A stretch of 28,906 nt of DNA from Methanosarcinaceae archaeon (GCA_020793555.1 DQIO01000328.1:1-28906), one strand, 5' to 3'. Positions 1 to 9,063 are shown, counted from the stretch's first letter. Program-made: numbers and translations. The notes: generated by a model not told the origin, from the sequence alone.

Positions 1-378
1 GATAGAATCACTCCAAGAGATTCAGCAATAATCTCTTTTATAATTATATTCTTAGCTTCAATAGGAATGTTAAATGCCGGTGAATCAAATGTAGTTTTAT
101 ACATGGTTTGTTTCTGTTGTTTCTGGTTGTGTCTGGGTGGCTGGTTGGCAATAGCTCCTACTTCTACAGCAACATTCTTTGGAACCGAACACTATAGTAA
201 AAACTATGGTGTGATGTTCACTGCATACGGTGTCGGTGCAATATTAGGAACTTTAATATCGGGAAGCCTTAAAGATATATTTGGGAGCTATATCTATACT
301 TTCTATCCGACAGCAGTGCTTGCAATTATTGGAATAGCAATCGCAATTGTTCTGTTAAAACCTCCTGAAAATAGGTGA
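1..378 (+). CDS. MFS transporter, OFA (oxalate/formate antiporter-like) family, C-terminal part
   Basis: The reading frame is open from base 1 to a TGA at 376-378, so this is the 3' end of a gene that starts outside the window. About 125 residues are visible. They hold three or four hydrophobic segments and a typical late-MFS glycine pattern: YGVGAILGTLISG, followed by a short charged loop (KDIFGSY) and a last membrane helix. The segment TSTATFFGTEHYSKNYGVMF resembles the C-terminal half of OFA-type carriers, where the substrate is usually a small carboxylate. The substrate cannot be told from this fragment. The gene ends 52 bases before the next ORF. Family assignment is by pattern recognition only. 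Confidence 0.75.
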   Translation, partial: DRITPRDSAIISFIIIFLASIGMLNAGESNVVLYMVCFCCFWLCLGGWLAIAPTSTATFFGTEHYSKNYGVMFTAYGVGAILGTLISGSLKDIFGSYIYTFYPTAVLAIIGIAIAIVLLKPPENR

Positions 379-430
379 AATCGCTGCAATGCGTTAAAGT
401 TATAACTACCAATACAACAAAACATCATTC

Positions 431-1141
431 ATGAACCATAAAAATAGAACAGCACCCCGATATGACATGCTATTTGAAGACGGTACGTTCAATGCCACCC
501 TCCTGATAGGCCCCGACCCGTGGGATGCGCATTTTGACACCAGTGTTTTTCTGGGAGCGCGGCTCAAACTCAGAAACATCGGTTTCAAGATGACAGGGCA
601 ACTTCGCGGATATGAAGAATTCAGGACAACATTCAACCATGATAACAACGACGTTGAAGCACGTATCCGGCTGGTTCATGGCAGCAATTGTGACCTGAAC
701 TTACAGGAACTCTGGCAGGAATCGTTGATATACGAGGATTTCATTTACCTGAAATCCCATGCAGGATACGGCAAGCATATCAGCCTGAGCGATGATGTGG
801 GAATCTTTACCGAAGCAATGAAAGAAGGATTTGAACACCCTGACAAAAAACCGCATCAATTGTATTATCTTGATTGCTGCAAAAGCGAAATGTATTACAA
901 AGACGCTTTCCGTGACTTTGTGGGACATGAGGGAGTAGACCTTATCCTGCATCAGTGGTTTTGTGATTATAAAAAGATCGGACCTATGGTTGTACTTATA
1001 CGAGAACTGATGGCAGGGTCGGATTTTGAGACTATTGTTGCCGAAATGAATGAAGAATATGGTGTGCCACATTTTGATGTGGAAGATGACCCTGCCGATA
1101 TGCGACTTGATCGGAAAATGGTCACGTATTCAGTGGGTTAG
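431..1141 (+). CDS. Unrecognised 236-aa protein with a caspase/CHAT-like His...Cys pattern
   Basis: I do not recognise a named family. The order of predicted elements resembles a clan CD (caspase-hemoglobinase/CHAT) fold. There is a first hydrophobic strand ATLLIG (residues 22-27), then a helix and GF turn (36-52), then a strand DFIYLKSHAGYG carrying His110. A helix follows, then the strand LYYLDCC with Cys149/Cys150, and a VDLILHQW strand. The end resembles a CHAT C-terminus (MVVLIRELMAGSDFETIVAEMN). The His-Cys spacing of about 39 residues is within the range of clan CD peptidases. No signal peptide or membrane segment is visible. The ATG at 431 is the first in the frame, with no clear ribosome site. 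It stands alone, 52 bases after the transporter and 132 before the zinc-ribbon gene. The peptidase reading is inference; the ORF itself is convincing. Confidence 0.8.
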   Translation: MNHKNRTAPRYDMLFEDGTFNATLLIGPDPWDAHFDTSVFLGARLKLRNIGFKMTGQLRGYEEFRTTFNHDNNDVEARIRLVHGSNCDLNLQELWQESLIYEDFIYLKSHAGYGKHISLSDDVGIFTEAMKEGFEHPDKKPHQLYYLDCCKSEMYYKDAFRDFVGHEGVDLILHQWFCDYKKIGPMVVLIRELMAGSDFETIVAEMNEEYGVPHFDVEDDPADMRLDRKMVTYSVG

Positions 1142-1190
1142 ATGCTTTGTGGGTGACTTTTCTTCGATAGTGTATGATCATTAGCCGCTT

Positions 1191-1242
1191 TTTGACAGGT
1201 TTGGACCTGCAATTTTAGAACATAACCATTGTTTGACAGGTT
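1191..1242. repeat. Two direct copies of TTTGACAGGTT upstream of the zinc-ribbon gene
   Basis: The 11-mer TTTGACAGGTT occurs at 1191-1201 and again at 1232-1242, 41 bases apart, in the 132-base gap before the gene that starts at 1274. Direct repeats in this position could be regulator sites, but nothing else supports that. Confidence 0.35.
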
Positions 1243-1273
1243 ATTTATAGATAATCGGCTATGGAATTAAACG

Positions 1274-1744
1274 ATGCCGATTCCAAAATATGCCGTCATA
1301 GCCTGTCCAAAGTGTCGAGTCCATTCCCAGATAATTGAGTACGGCACAGCGACAACGAAATGCCAAAATTGCGGGGCTGCCCTTAAAATCAATAAACTCA
1401 GGATATTTCATTCTTCCGATATTCTTGAAGAGGCGATATCAGCCCGCACGCAATTACAGGCCCGAATTCATGGGAAATCTGTTGATAATAATATATCTAA
1501 GATGGGATTTGTGGATGATCGGGAAATATCCAAAACCAAATCTAAAAACAGTCCTAAAAGGAATGCACAAAAAACTATTATTGATATTCTAAGGTCTGCT
1601 GACGGTGCGCTTGAAATTGAAATATTGAAAATGCGTGCATTGGATCATGGCATTGACGCTGATGGGTTTGAGAAGATACTTGAAGGATTGTTTCGGGTAG
1701 GAGAGGTATATTCTCCTGATATTGGGTATGTGCGCCTTGTTTGA
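1274..1744 (+). CDS. Zinc-ribbon plus winged-helix protein (DUF5817-like)
   Basis: A 156-aa protein. The N-terminus carries a four-cysteine zinc ribbon, CPKC at residues 12-15 and CQNC at 30-33, preceded by the hydrophobic strand YAVIA. The middle is basic and probably flexible (about 65-100). The last 55 residues (AQKTIIDILRS... GEVYSPDIGYVRLV) look like a winged helix of the kind found at the end of archaeal MCM-like proteins. The arrangement recalls the archaeal DUF5817 family, for which no reaction is known; a nucleic-acid-binding role is inferred. It is cytoplasmic by composition. The ATG at 1274 is the first in frame and has no obvious ribosome site, which could mean a leaderless or weakly led transcript. 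It is followed by a 211-base gap before the AAA ATPase. Confidence 0.8.
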   Translation: MPIPKYAVIACPKCRVHSQIIEYGTATTKCQNCGAALKINKLRIFHSSDILEEAISARTQLQARIHGKSVDNNISKMGFVDDREISKTKSKNSPKRNAQKTIIDILRSADGALEIEILKMRALDHGIDADGFEKILEGLFRVGEVYSPDIGYVRLV

Positions 1745-1955
1745 TATTGGTTTTGAGTTATTCTGACATTGTTTGTTATGTATTTTGTAAATCCGTGATG
1801 ATGGGATGCGCCGTCTATCGCGCTGTTGTTGCAATGTTTGTTTTTTTGGTTATGCGCAAGATATATCATAGAAGACATCCTATTAATCAGGTCTAACGAA
1901 TGCCATTTATGGCTACGTCGTTTATTAACAAAAACATCGTAAAACCGGTAAAAAT

Positions 1956-3227
1956 ATGTCAAATCCAGCAATTGATATTGTAGAATTATTACTAACTGCA
2001 CAGATATACAACAAATATTCTGAAATGGATGTCAATGACCTCTCCAAGAATATACGTAAGAATTACTGGAGCAGCAAGCAAAAAACTGTCCCAAAACCAA
2101 TCAAAGTTTCCATATCCGATGTCGTATCACTCTACGATATCAAAGATGTGAAAACTGTTGTGAAAGCACTTCCTTTTATCGATATTGATGATCTCGATTT
2201 TAAGGTAAAACTCACCTCTTTTGGTGTTGGAGAAGAATGGTTTGAAAAACAGGATGATGCAAAAGAGAGAGTTTCCAACAATCCAGTACTTGCATTCTAT
2301 TATGAAAAAAAAACCTCATCCAATGCCGATTATAAGGAAGCCCGCGCACGATCAAGACCAAAGGAAGTTGACAGGGAATGGATCGAATCCCTTGTCAGCG
2401 AGGTTGCGGAAGAAGAGGGCGGGGATGAGATGCTTAAACTTGCACACATCGTAGCTCCGGAAGATGTGCGACAACCCCTTAGTGATCTCGTCCTGACAAA
2501 GGATCAGATAGGTGATGTGGAAAAGATCGTAAAAGCTATCCAGTACAGGGATTTCCTTAAACGAATAGGCCTTTATGATGTGGGGAAACTACTTTTTGTG
2601 GGACCTCCCGGGACGGGTAAGACGTCTGTTGCAAGTGCATTGTCAGAGCGCCTATCAATACCTTTTGTTGAGGTTAAACTTTCGATGATAGCTGACCAAT
2701 ATCTTGGCGAGACTGCCAAGAACATTGACCGTGTATTCAATCTTGCCAAAAGACTGAGTCCATGTATCCTGTTCATTGACGAGTTCGATTTTGTTGCAAA
2801 AACCAGGGCATCGGACGAACATGCAGCACTCAAGCGTGCTGTGAATACGTTATTAAAAGCAATTGATGAGATCAGTTTGACAAATGACGGTGTGTTGCTC
2901 ATTGCTGCAACGAATCATCCGAGAATGCTGGACAGTGCGGCATGGAGACGGTTTGACGAGATTATGAGTTTCCCGCTGCCTGATGAGCAGATGAGGGTAA
3001 AGATACTGGATATTGTTTTGAGGGCGATTGATGGCACTATTGATTCTAAAGAAATTGCATCCTTAACGGAAGGGTATGCAGGGTCTGATCTTCGTATGGT
3101 AGTACGTGAAGCGGTTTTGAGTGCGCTTGTCGAGGAAAGAATGTCACTGACACAGGATGATATGCTAAATGCTGTGGATAATTTCAATGAGCGCGAAGGC
3201 ATTCGTACAGATGAATACGGGATATGA
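1956..3227 (+). CDS. AAA+ ATPase (proteasome-activator/Cdc48-like AAA domain)
   Basis: 423 aa. The C-terminal half is a complete AAA module: Walker A GPPGTGKT at 216-223, Walker B ILFIDE at 271-276, sensor 1 in AATNH around 318-322, and an arginine pair in WRRFDE at 331-332 that fits the arginine finger. After this comes a helical lid (GYAGSDLRMVVREA) typical of classic AAA proteins such as PAN, Cdc48 and katanin. The first 180 residues match no domain I know; they are mixed alpha/beta and charged. The N-terminal region usually decides the substrate, so the target (unfolding, remodelling) is unknown. No membrane segment is seen. The next gene (metallo-beta-lactamase) starts 43 bases downstream on the same strand, so co-transcription is likely. 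Confidence 0.9.
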   Translation: MSNPAIDIVELLLTAQIYNKYSEMDVNDLSKNIRKNYWSSKQKTVPKPIKVSISDVVSLYDIKDVKTVVKALPFIDIDDLDFKVKLTSFGVGEEWFEKQDDAKERVSNNPVLAFYYEKKTSSNADYKEARARSRPKEVDREWIESLVSEVAEEEGGDEMLKLAHIVAPEDVRQPLSDLVLTKDQIGDVEKIVKAIQYRDFLKRIGLYDVGKLLFVGPPGTGKTSVASALSERLSIPFVEVKLSMIADQYLGETAKNIDRVFNLAKRLSPCILFIDEFDFVAKTRASDEHAALKRAVNTLLKAIDEISLTNDGVLLIAATNHPRMLDSAAWRRFDEIMSFPLPDEQMRVKILDIVLRAIDGTIDSKEIASLTEGYAGSDLRMVVREAVLSALVEERMSLTQDDMLNAVDNFNEREGIRTDEYGI

Positions 3228-3270
3228 TATTGAAGTTATCATTATTGTTTATGTTTGAACGAGGTTTGCC

Positions 3271-4011
3271 ATGAAAGTGACTTTGCTTGGTACGGGTGAT
3301 GCGACAGGTACACCTGTTATTGGTTGTGATTGCCCTACATGCATGGATGCCAAGACAGGTGGAAAAAGCCGAAGATTGCGCTTTTCGATCCTTGTGCAGT
3401 CAGATGTGGGGCAGGTACTTATTGATACAGGTCCCGATCTAAAAAGTCAATTGATCGAGAACGGTATTGACCATGTTGATGCTGTGATATGGACTCACGG
3501 GCATTATGACCATTATGCCGGATTCGGTGAATTCCACAGGATACAGCGTAATGTTGATGTGTACGGACTTAAAAGTACACTTGATTATATCTTGGATTAT
3601 TTATATTTCTTAAAACCGATCAGGCATGATGTATTTATGTACGAGCCGTTTGAACTGATTGGACTTACATTTACATTGTTTGAGGTAAAACACCCTCCTG
3701 TGAAGAATGCTGTTGGTGTCATGGTTTGTGAGGGCGATAAAAAAGTAGTGATCACCGGAGATGCAATTCGAAATATTCCTTCAAAAAGCATGAATATTAT
3801 CCGGCATCCTGATCTGTTGATAGCGGATGGGATCGTTCCACCTACGATGAATGTGAAAAAGCACATGAATTCACAAGAAGCGGTGGAATTAGGAGAAGAG
3901 ATCGGTGCAAAAGAGGTTGTGTTGACGCATTTAAGTCATTATTTCGAGCCGCATGATGTGGCTTCAAAGACCATGCCGCTTGGATATGATGGAATGGTGT
4001 TTGAGGTTTGA
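3271..4011 (+). CDS. PhnP-like metallo-beta-lactamase-fold hydrolase
   Basis: 246 aa. It opens with MKVTLLGTGDATGTPVIGC, followed by the Cys-rich loop C19-x-C21-x2-C24 seen in PhnP-type enzymes, where it binds an extra zinc. The metal signature is THGHYDHYAG (His76, His78, Asp80, His81). Later ligands fit VITGDA (Asp) and the C-terminal LTHLSHYFEPHD. Known PhnP enzymes hydrolyse phosphoribosyl 1,2-cyclic phosphate in C-P lyase pathways. No phn genes are seen here, so the substrate is left open, and a nucleotide or cyclic-phosphate diester is the most reasonable class. It is probably cytoplasmic. It sits 43 bases after the AAA ATPase gene, likely in one transcript. Confidence 0.88.
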   Translation: MKVTLLGTGDATGTPVIGCDCPTCMDAKTGGKSRRLRFSILVQSDVGQVLIDTGPDLKSQLIENGIDHVDAVIWTHGHYDHYAGFGEFHRIQRNVDVYGLKSTLDYILDYLYFLKPIRHDVFMYEPFELIGLTFTLFEVKHPPVKNAVGVMVCEGDKKVVITGDAIRNIPSKSMNIIRHPDLLIADGIVPPTMNVKKHMNSQEAVELGEEIGAKEVVLTHLSHYFEPHDVASKTMPLGYDGMVFEV

Positions 4012-4019
4012 TGGTGTTC

Positions 4020-4256
4020 ACTTTTTGATTCTGCCAAACATTTGGGTTGATGGGTTTGTGCACGGGTGGCGTTTTTGTATCTCGGATTTGCGTAATATTG
4101 GCTCCCTCTGTCGGTTATTACCGTTTTGAGCTTTCGAATTCCACCATATTCATTCAGTACATCTTCTACAATACCAATGTTGTTTTCGCCAGTAACTGCA
4201 TCAAATTCATCACCCGAAAGGATGTATCTTGAACAATCATCCAAAGCTATAGATAC
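4020..4256 (-). pseudogene. Remnant of an integrase-core (rve/DDE) transposase
   Basis: The minus strand reads VSIALDDCSRYILSGDEF, then VITDRGSQYYANPR. This matches the second strand and second catalytic Asp region of rve-type (IS481-like) transposases. An in-frame stop lies directly upstream of VSIALDD (near 4257). After YKNA the similarity moves to another frame (NPSTQMFGRIKK, resembling the usual NHPQTNGKIEK), which indicates a frameshift. Both ends are missing, so this is a dead fragment. It lies in the 447-base gap between the MBL gene and lsm, and no terminal repeats could be made out. Confidence 0.7.
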
Positions 4257-4455
4257 TTATTTTCTGTTAATTTTACGACTTTATTTCGTTTTCCCATGCA
4301 AAAAAAGACGAGCATATAAAGTCAAAGGTTTCGGGACTATACAATATCAATAAGCAACCGATTGGTTTAAGAGTCACTAAAGACAATCATGATTGATAAT
4401 CTTAAAGTTTGATATTAGATAAAATCAAAACAACTTATAAAATGATGGATGATAA

Positions 4456-4677
<222 letters not shown>

Positions 4678-4858
4678 TGTATATTAAGTAATAAATGTAT
4701 CATGGCTAATCTCCTGCAACAAGATAATTTATCAGTCGGATTGACTTAAGATATGTGAAATATATACAATGCTTACGTGTTATATCTGAGTTGTAAGAGA
4801 TAAGTGTTCAATAATCAAAGATTATTAAATAATATTGTTTAAAATAAGGTGATAATAA

Positions 4859-5029
4859 ATGTCTAAAGGTACTCCTTCAATGGGTAAGAAACAAAAACGA
4901 ACCCATGTAAAATGTAGACGCTGCGGAAGCGTTTCACTAAATATTCATACAAAACAATGTACATCATGTGGCTTTGGAAAGTCCAAGCGCATGAGAAGTT
5001 ATAAATGGCAGGCAAAGTGCAAATATTAA
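4859..5029 (+). CDS. rpl37e: 50S ribosomal protein L37e (56 aa)
   Basis: A short gene of 56 codons plus TAA. It starts [19 protein letters not shown] and carries the L37e zinc finger with Cys19, Cys22, Cys34 and Cys37 (CRRC ... CTSC). The tail is strongly basic and aromatic ([16 protein letters not shown]). L37e binds 23S rRNA in the large subunit of archaeal and eukaryotic ribosomes. The start ATG at 4859-4861 is preceded by AAGGTGATAATAA, a plausible ribosome site with about 6 bases of spacing. It follows lsm, as in many archaea, and precedes purF. Confidence 0.95.
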   Translation: MSKGTPSMGKKQKRTHVKCRRCGSVSLNIHTKQCTSCGFGKSKRMRSYKWQAKCKY

Positions 5030-5193
5030 TTTAACGAGAAAATTCTCCCTTCGGTCGAATTGACTCAAATTATATAATTATATAAATTATATACTACCAA
5101 AAGCATCATTTTTTCATAATATATATTTTATAAAATATATAGTTCAAGTAAATCTGCCTGACAAAGGGGATTGGCTTGTTCCAGAGGATGAAA

Positions 5194-6606
5194 ATGCGAG
5201 AAGAATGCGGTGTTGCCGGTGTTGTGATGCATGATGCAAAATCACAATCAAATCCAACTGCTCTTCAAATCTATTATGCACTCTACGCTCTTCAGCATAG
5301 AGGGCAGGAATCCACTGGTATAACTGTTCATGATGGAAATGCGATACGTTCCTTTAAGGGAATGGGTCTTGTGCCGGAAGTTTATTCTAAAGAAGAGCTT
5401 AGCAATTTGAGTGGTCATGTTGGTATCGGTCATGTTCGCTATTCAACAACAGGTGCTTCCGGAATTGAGAACTGTCAACCTCTTGTTGTAAATTTTAAGG
5501 GCGGAACAGTTGCTTTGGCACACAACGGCAATTTTGTCAATGGCAAAGATCTTCGTGATGAACTCGAATCAAAAGGTAGTATTTTTATCACAGATTCAGA
5601 TACTGAGGTCATATTACATCTTCTTGTTAAGGAACTCCTCAAATCAAATATTGTTGATTCTATTCATGCTGTTATGCGCAGGCTTTTGGGTTCATATTCA
5701 CTTACAATTTTAGTAGATGACCTGTTAATAGCTGTCAGGGACCCGTTGGGACTTAAACCGCTTTGTATCGGGGAGATTGAAGGCGGACATGTAGTTGCAT
5801 CGGAGAGTGTTGCAATTGACACGCTAGCCGGTACTTTAATAAGAGATGTTGCTCCCGGTGAAATATTGATCTTCAAGGATGGCGAGATTGAGAGTCATCA
5901 GATATATAATGAAAAGAATCCCGCACATTGTGTTTTTGAATATATTTATTTTGCAAGACCAGACTCAATTATAGATGGTCAGCTTGTATATCGTGTACGT
6001 GAGCGGATTGGGGAACAACTTTCAATCGAACATCCGGTTGAGGCAGATATTGTATCACCTGTTCCGGATTCAGGGATTACGTCTGCGATCGGATATTCTG
6101 ACAAGTCCGGCATAAAATATCATGAAGGATTGATGAAAAACCGTTATATCGGGCGCACATTTATCATACCCGGACAAGCTATGCGCGAGTCTGCCGTAAA
6201 ACTTAAAATGAATACGATCTCGCAAAATATCGATGGAAAGCGTGTAATTCTCATTGATGACAGTATTGTGCGTGGTACGACATCCAGAAGAATAATTGAC
6301 ATGGTTCGCAGCGCAGGTGCTGTTGAAGTGCATGCAAGAATAGGAAGTCCGGCAATTATTGCACCTTGTTATCTTGGAATCGACATGGCAACACGTGATG
6401 AGCTCATTGCAGCCCACAAGACCATACCCGGTGTTGAAGCTGTGATAAATGCAGATTCTCTTGGTTATTTAAGTATAGATGGGCTTGTAGGGGCAATTGG
6501 GATCGATAAAGAGAATCTATGTCTTGGATGTTTGACAGGTTCATATCCGGTAGAAATACCAGGGGAAAAATGTCATCGTAGACAGTTAAAGTTGAACGAG
6601 TTTTAG
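5194..6606 (+). CDS. purF: Amidophosphoribosyltransferase, first step of purine synthesis
   Basis: Transfers the amide nitrogen of glutamine to PRPP, giving phosphoribosylamine. The N-terminal Ntn glutaminase domain begins MREECGVAGV; Cys5 is the nucleophile, exposed after removal of the short leader. Further marks are the YALQHRGQEST and GIGHVRYSTTG segments. The C-terminal phosphoribosyltransferase domain has the PRPP loop VILIDDSIVRGTTSRR. A late cysteine cluster (LCLGCLTG) is present in the usual place. The frame is also open from a TTG at 5176 and an ATG at 5188. I chose 5194 because GAGG at 5184-5187 is well spaced for it, but 5188 is nearly as good. The end is TAG at 6604-6606, followed by a T-run. 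Confidence 0.95.
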   Translation: MREECGVAGVVMHDAKSQSNPTALQIYYALYALQHRGQESTGITVHDGNAIRSFKGMGLVPEVYSKEELSNLSGHVGIGHVRYSTTGASGIENCQPLVVNFKGGTVALAHNGNFVNGKDLRDELESKGSIFITDSDTEVILHLLVKELLKSNIVDSIHAVMRRLLGSYSLTILVDDLLIAVRDPLGLKPLCIGEIEGGHVVASESVAIDTLAGTLIRDVAPGEILIFKDGEIESHQIYNEKNPAHCVFEYIYFARPDSIIDGQLVYRVRERIGEQLSIEHPVEADIVSPVPDSGITSAIGYSDKSGIKYHEGLMKNRYIGRTFIIPGQAMRESAVKLKMNTISQNIDGKRVILIDDSIVRGTTSRRIIDMVRSAGAVEVHARIGSPAIIAPCYLGIDMATRDELIAAHKTIPGVEAVINADSLGYLSIDGLVGAIGIDKENLCLGCLTGSYPVEIPGEKCHRRQLKLNEF

Positions 6607-6636
6607 TTTTGATGATTAATTTTAAGTCAAGATAAG

Positions 6637-6645
6637 TTTTTTTTT
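6637..6645 (+). terminator. T-run after purF, likely transcript end
   Basis: Nine consecutive T residues lie 30 bases after the purF stop and just before the convergent PAP2 gene. Archaeal transcription commonly ends at such U-rich tracts without a hairpin. Confidence 0.45.
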
Positions 6646-6654
6646 GATATCATA

Positions 6655-7161
6655 TCAATCTACATATTTCATAATATATGGTTGCATCTTGATTCCAACA
6701 TATCCGATAATACACCCGATAAGCGCACCAGCCAAAACATCCGATGGATAGTGTACTCCAACAAAAATCCGACTTAATCCAATAAGTGATGCCAGTATCC
6801 ATATTAATAATCTGGACTTGCTATTATTTACAAGTGGGTGTAAAAACATTGCAGATGCAAAAGAGCGGATTGTGTGTCCGCTTGGCATGGAATAACCGTG
6901 TGCTTCGATGACAAAGCGTACGCCTTCGGGGCGAGGAACTTCAAACAACGATTTAAGGGAAAGTGACAACATTATTGCTATGAAAATTATAAGTGCATAT
7001 GAAACTGCGACTTTTTTACCTTTCCATAGGTACAGTGCTACTAATATCGCTATCCATAGGATATAATCTCCAATAATTGACAAGAATATCATTACAGGGT
7101 CAAGGGCAGGATATGAGTTTAAAGATTGCAGGATTTGGTAGTTCAGGGTTGACAACGACAT
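6655..7161 (-). CDS. PAP2-family membrane phosphatase
   Basis: 168 aa with about five hydrophobic segments. The three PAP2 signatures are in order: KSLFEVPRP (the K-x6-RP motif), PSGHT, and SRIFVGVHYPSDVLAG (the SR-x5-H-x3-D motif, with the catalytic His). Family members remove phosphate from lipid phosphates or polyprenyl diphosphates at the membrane. With uppP nearby on the same strand, dephosphorylation of a polyprenyl (dolichyl-type) carrier for glycosylation or envelope synthesis is a fair inference. The 387-base gap to uppP argues against a single tight operon. The ATG at 7161 begins MSLSTLNYQILQ; the terminal codons lie close to the purF T-run. Confidence 0.92.
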   Translation of the reverse strand: MSLSTLNYQILQSLNSYPALDPVMIFLSIIGDYILWIAILVALYLWKGKKVAVSYALIIFIAIMLSLSLKSLFEVPRPEGVRFVIEAHGYSMPSGHTIRSFASAMFLHPLVNNSKSRLLIWILASLIGLSRIFVGVHYPSDVLAGALIGCIIGYVGIKMQPYIMKYVD

Positions 7162-7459
7162 GTGATCGAATTGTAATAAAAATATAAAATTATAATTTCA
7201 AATACTTTCTCTTTTATGCTTTGATTTCTATATGAAGTTTCGGAATGGAAAATATGCATGAATCTGCAACTTCTGATATAAGTTGGTAGCAGGTAAATGT
7301 AGGGGATAGTATTCCGAATATGGCATCCAAAATTTGATGTGAAAGAATGTATACCTACAAAATCTGATGACTTTTAGAAGTTAATTGTCGCGATTGATAT
7401 TGATTATAGTTATTTTTTGGCTTTATTTTTTTCAAAGATGAGCTGGAAATATAAAAAGA

Positions 7460-7487
7460 CACAGATTTCACAGATTTACACGGATTT
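7460..7487. repeat. Three tandem CACAGATTT-type units
   Basis: Three near-identical units follow each other: CACAGATTT (7460-7468), CACAGATTTA (7469-7478) and CACGGATTT (7479-7487). They lie in the 387-base gap between the two phosphatase genes. Apart from this the gap is AT-rich and holds the likely promoter of the PAP2 gene. Confidence 0.5.
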
Positions 7488-7548
7488 GTAGTCGCATCTA
7501 CATCTGATCTATTTGCTGTATAGCTGGATTATGATATTGTGTCATTGA

Positions 7549-8319
7549 TTATAAGACATAATATCCGGCTGTCAGGATGATGGTCAGCACTCCCAGAAAT
7601 ATGCAAAAGATGGAAAAATCCACTCTATCGGCAAATTGCAGCAAGAAATCCATCATTATATATCCAACCAAAAGTGATGACAAAAACATTGCCAGCCCCA
7701 ATATAGGATCGAAGGTCAATATCATGCCAGCGTCCAGGGCAACTGCACCCAGCACAACCGGAACACTAATCAGGAATGAAATCACCAGAGCTGTCTTTTG
7801 TTCAACATTCCTAAGAAGCAAAGTCGTTAGTGTCACACCTGAGCGGGATATGCCCGGGAGAATGGCAAATCCCTGTACCAGTCCCAGTACTATCATGTCA
7901 AAAAGAGAGACAGACTCCATAGATTTGTGTCCTTTTCCTTTATTCAGGCCAAGAATTATACCGGTTAGAATGAGTAGGACCCCTATGAGGAGTGAGGCGG
8001 CAATACCACCGGTAAAGGTACTTTTTAAGATGAAATACAGGGGCAGACCAGTCAGTCCGGTGCATACGGTGCTGATTACTATGATCCGGGTAAGTTCATG
8101 GTTTTTGCCTAATATTATTGATTTGAACTCTTCCCTGAATTTTATCATCACGGCAAAGGACGTGCCCAGATGCATGAAAATTGCGACTGATAGCGCTTCA
8201 TTTACATCCATTTGAAAGGCATTTATCAGGATAAGCATGGACTGGCCTTCGCTGCTTATGGGCAGCCATTCAAAGATGCCCTGGATGATGCCTAATATTA
8301 TTGCCTGGATGATATCCAT
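7549..8319 (-). CDS. uppP: Undecaprenyl-diphosphatase-type membrane phosphatase (UppP/BacA)
   Basis: 256 aa, typical family length, with about seven or eight membrane helices. The first conserved box is GIIQGIFEWLPISSEG (the Glu-rich G-x2-E-(F/W)-LP-x-SS box; here EGQ instead of the bacterial TGH). The second is GFAILPGISRSGVTLTTLL, with the PG-SRSG phosphate-binding loop. The bacterial enzyme dephosphorylates undecaprenyl diphosphate. In an archaeon the substrate is probably a dolichyl-type or C55/C60 polyprenyl diphosphate. It is encoded on the minus strand with ATG at 8317-8319. The 300 bases upstream hold no convincing gene, only AT-rich sequence and the edge of a miniature element. Confidence 0.92.
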   Translation of the reverse strand: MDIIQAIILGIIQGIFEWLPISSEGQSMLILINAFQMDVNEALSVAIFMHLGTSFAVMIKFREEFKSIILGKNHELTRIIVISTVCTGLTGLPLYFILKSTFTGGIAASLLIGVLLILTGIILGLNKGKGHKSMESVSLFDMIVLGLVQGFAILPGISRSGVTLTTLLLRNVEQKTALVISFLISVPVVLGAVALDAGMILTFDPILGLAMFLSSLLVGYIMMDFLLQFADRVDFSIFCIFLGVLTIILTAGYYVL

Positions 8320-8625
8320 GTGTTGCCTGCTGTTTTTATTTTATCCTGTGGATTTAATATTGGCCATATTATATGAAATGTACTGATAAGGATTGCTGAT
8401 AATTTATTACCCTTCCTTGAATTTACCGGAAAAATTAGAATTGAAATTGTACCCGTAAATCATCGGCAAATCTTAATTATCTGAATGTTGAGGGCTGTTA
8501 ATATTTCTGCCAAAGCATGGCTTATAAATAATATGGATATATGAGCACAATAAGTATCACTGTTATTCCAATTTTCGAAGTTGCAGGAAGAATTAAAGTA
8601 CTATACTGTTAATTAAATGTACAAC

Positions 8626-9063
8626 TAGTGTCGTGTCAACTTTCAAGTGTCTATTATGAGGGACATAGGTCATATGAAATTAGACTCCAAGATGATCGAT
8701 CGGTTTTTACACAGTGCCGTTAGCGCACCAACTTAAGAACACACGCTGGCAAATTATACGTACATGCTGCGTACATGCGGGTGCCGATGCTAAAAAGAAA
8801 GTCACAGCAATTGACCTATATTAAAGAAAACGGAGCATCAGTTCCCGCCGCAGGCGGCACATTCCACTACTGCCAAACCCACAACAACCCACAACCCAAC
8901 CATGCAATTCTCATATCTGTAAATATGACGTTACTTAAAAACCGTTTTGTATTTTGCGTTCATGGTGTTGAAACGTGCCGCGCTCTTGCGCGGTCGCGTC
9001 GTTTTTTTTGCATCTGTCTTAACCACTTCTGTCCTGCGACATTATGTTGTTGACATGACACTA
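8626..9063 (+). mobile_element. Miniature inverted-repeat element, copy 1 (438 bp)
   Basis: The element is bounded by TA on both sides. Its ends are TAGTGTCGTGTCAAC on the left and GTTGACATGACACTA on the right, a 15-base terminal inverted repeat with one mismatch. Near-identical copies lie at 10862-11294 (same orientation) and at 28680 to the window end (opposite). Inside is a GC-rich hairpin near 8975-8995 (CCGCGC...GCGCGG). No transposase is encoded, and the short open frames are not conserved between copies. Compared with copy 2 it has a local duplication around CGTACATG (near 8758-8775). Its ends resemble those of the IS630-type remnant at 12091-12103, so an IS630-family transposase may mobilise it. 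Confidence 0.85.

Noticed and set aside
1795..1850. C/D-box small RNA suggested by GTGATGA
   Set aside because: No CTGA D box at a suitable distance was found.
8541..8612. 23-codon ORF (MSTISITVIPIFEVAGRIKV...) behind a TATA-like sequence
   Set aside because: Too short and without a recognised match; could be a gene remnant, but nothing supports it.
8775..9053. ORF inside miniature-element copy 1
   Set aside because: Not conserved in the other two copies and without any recognisable domain.
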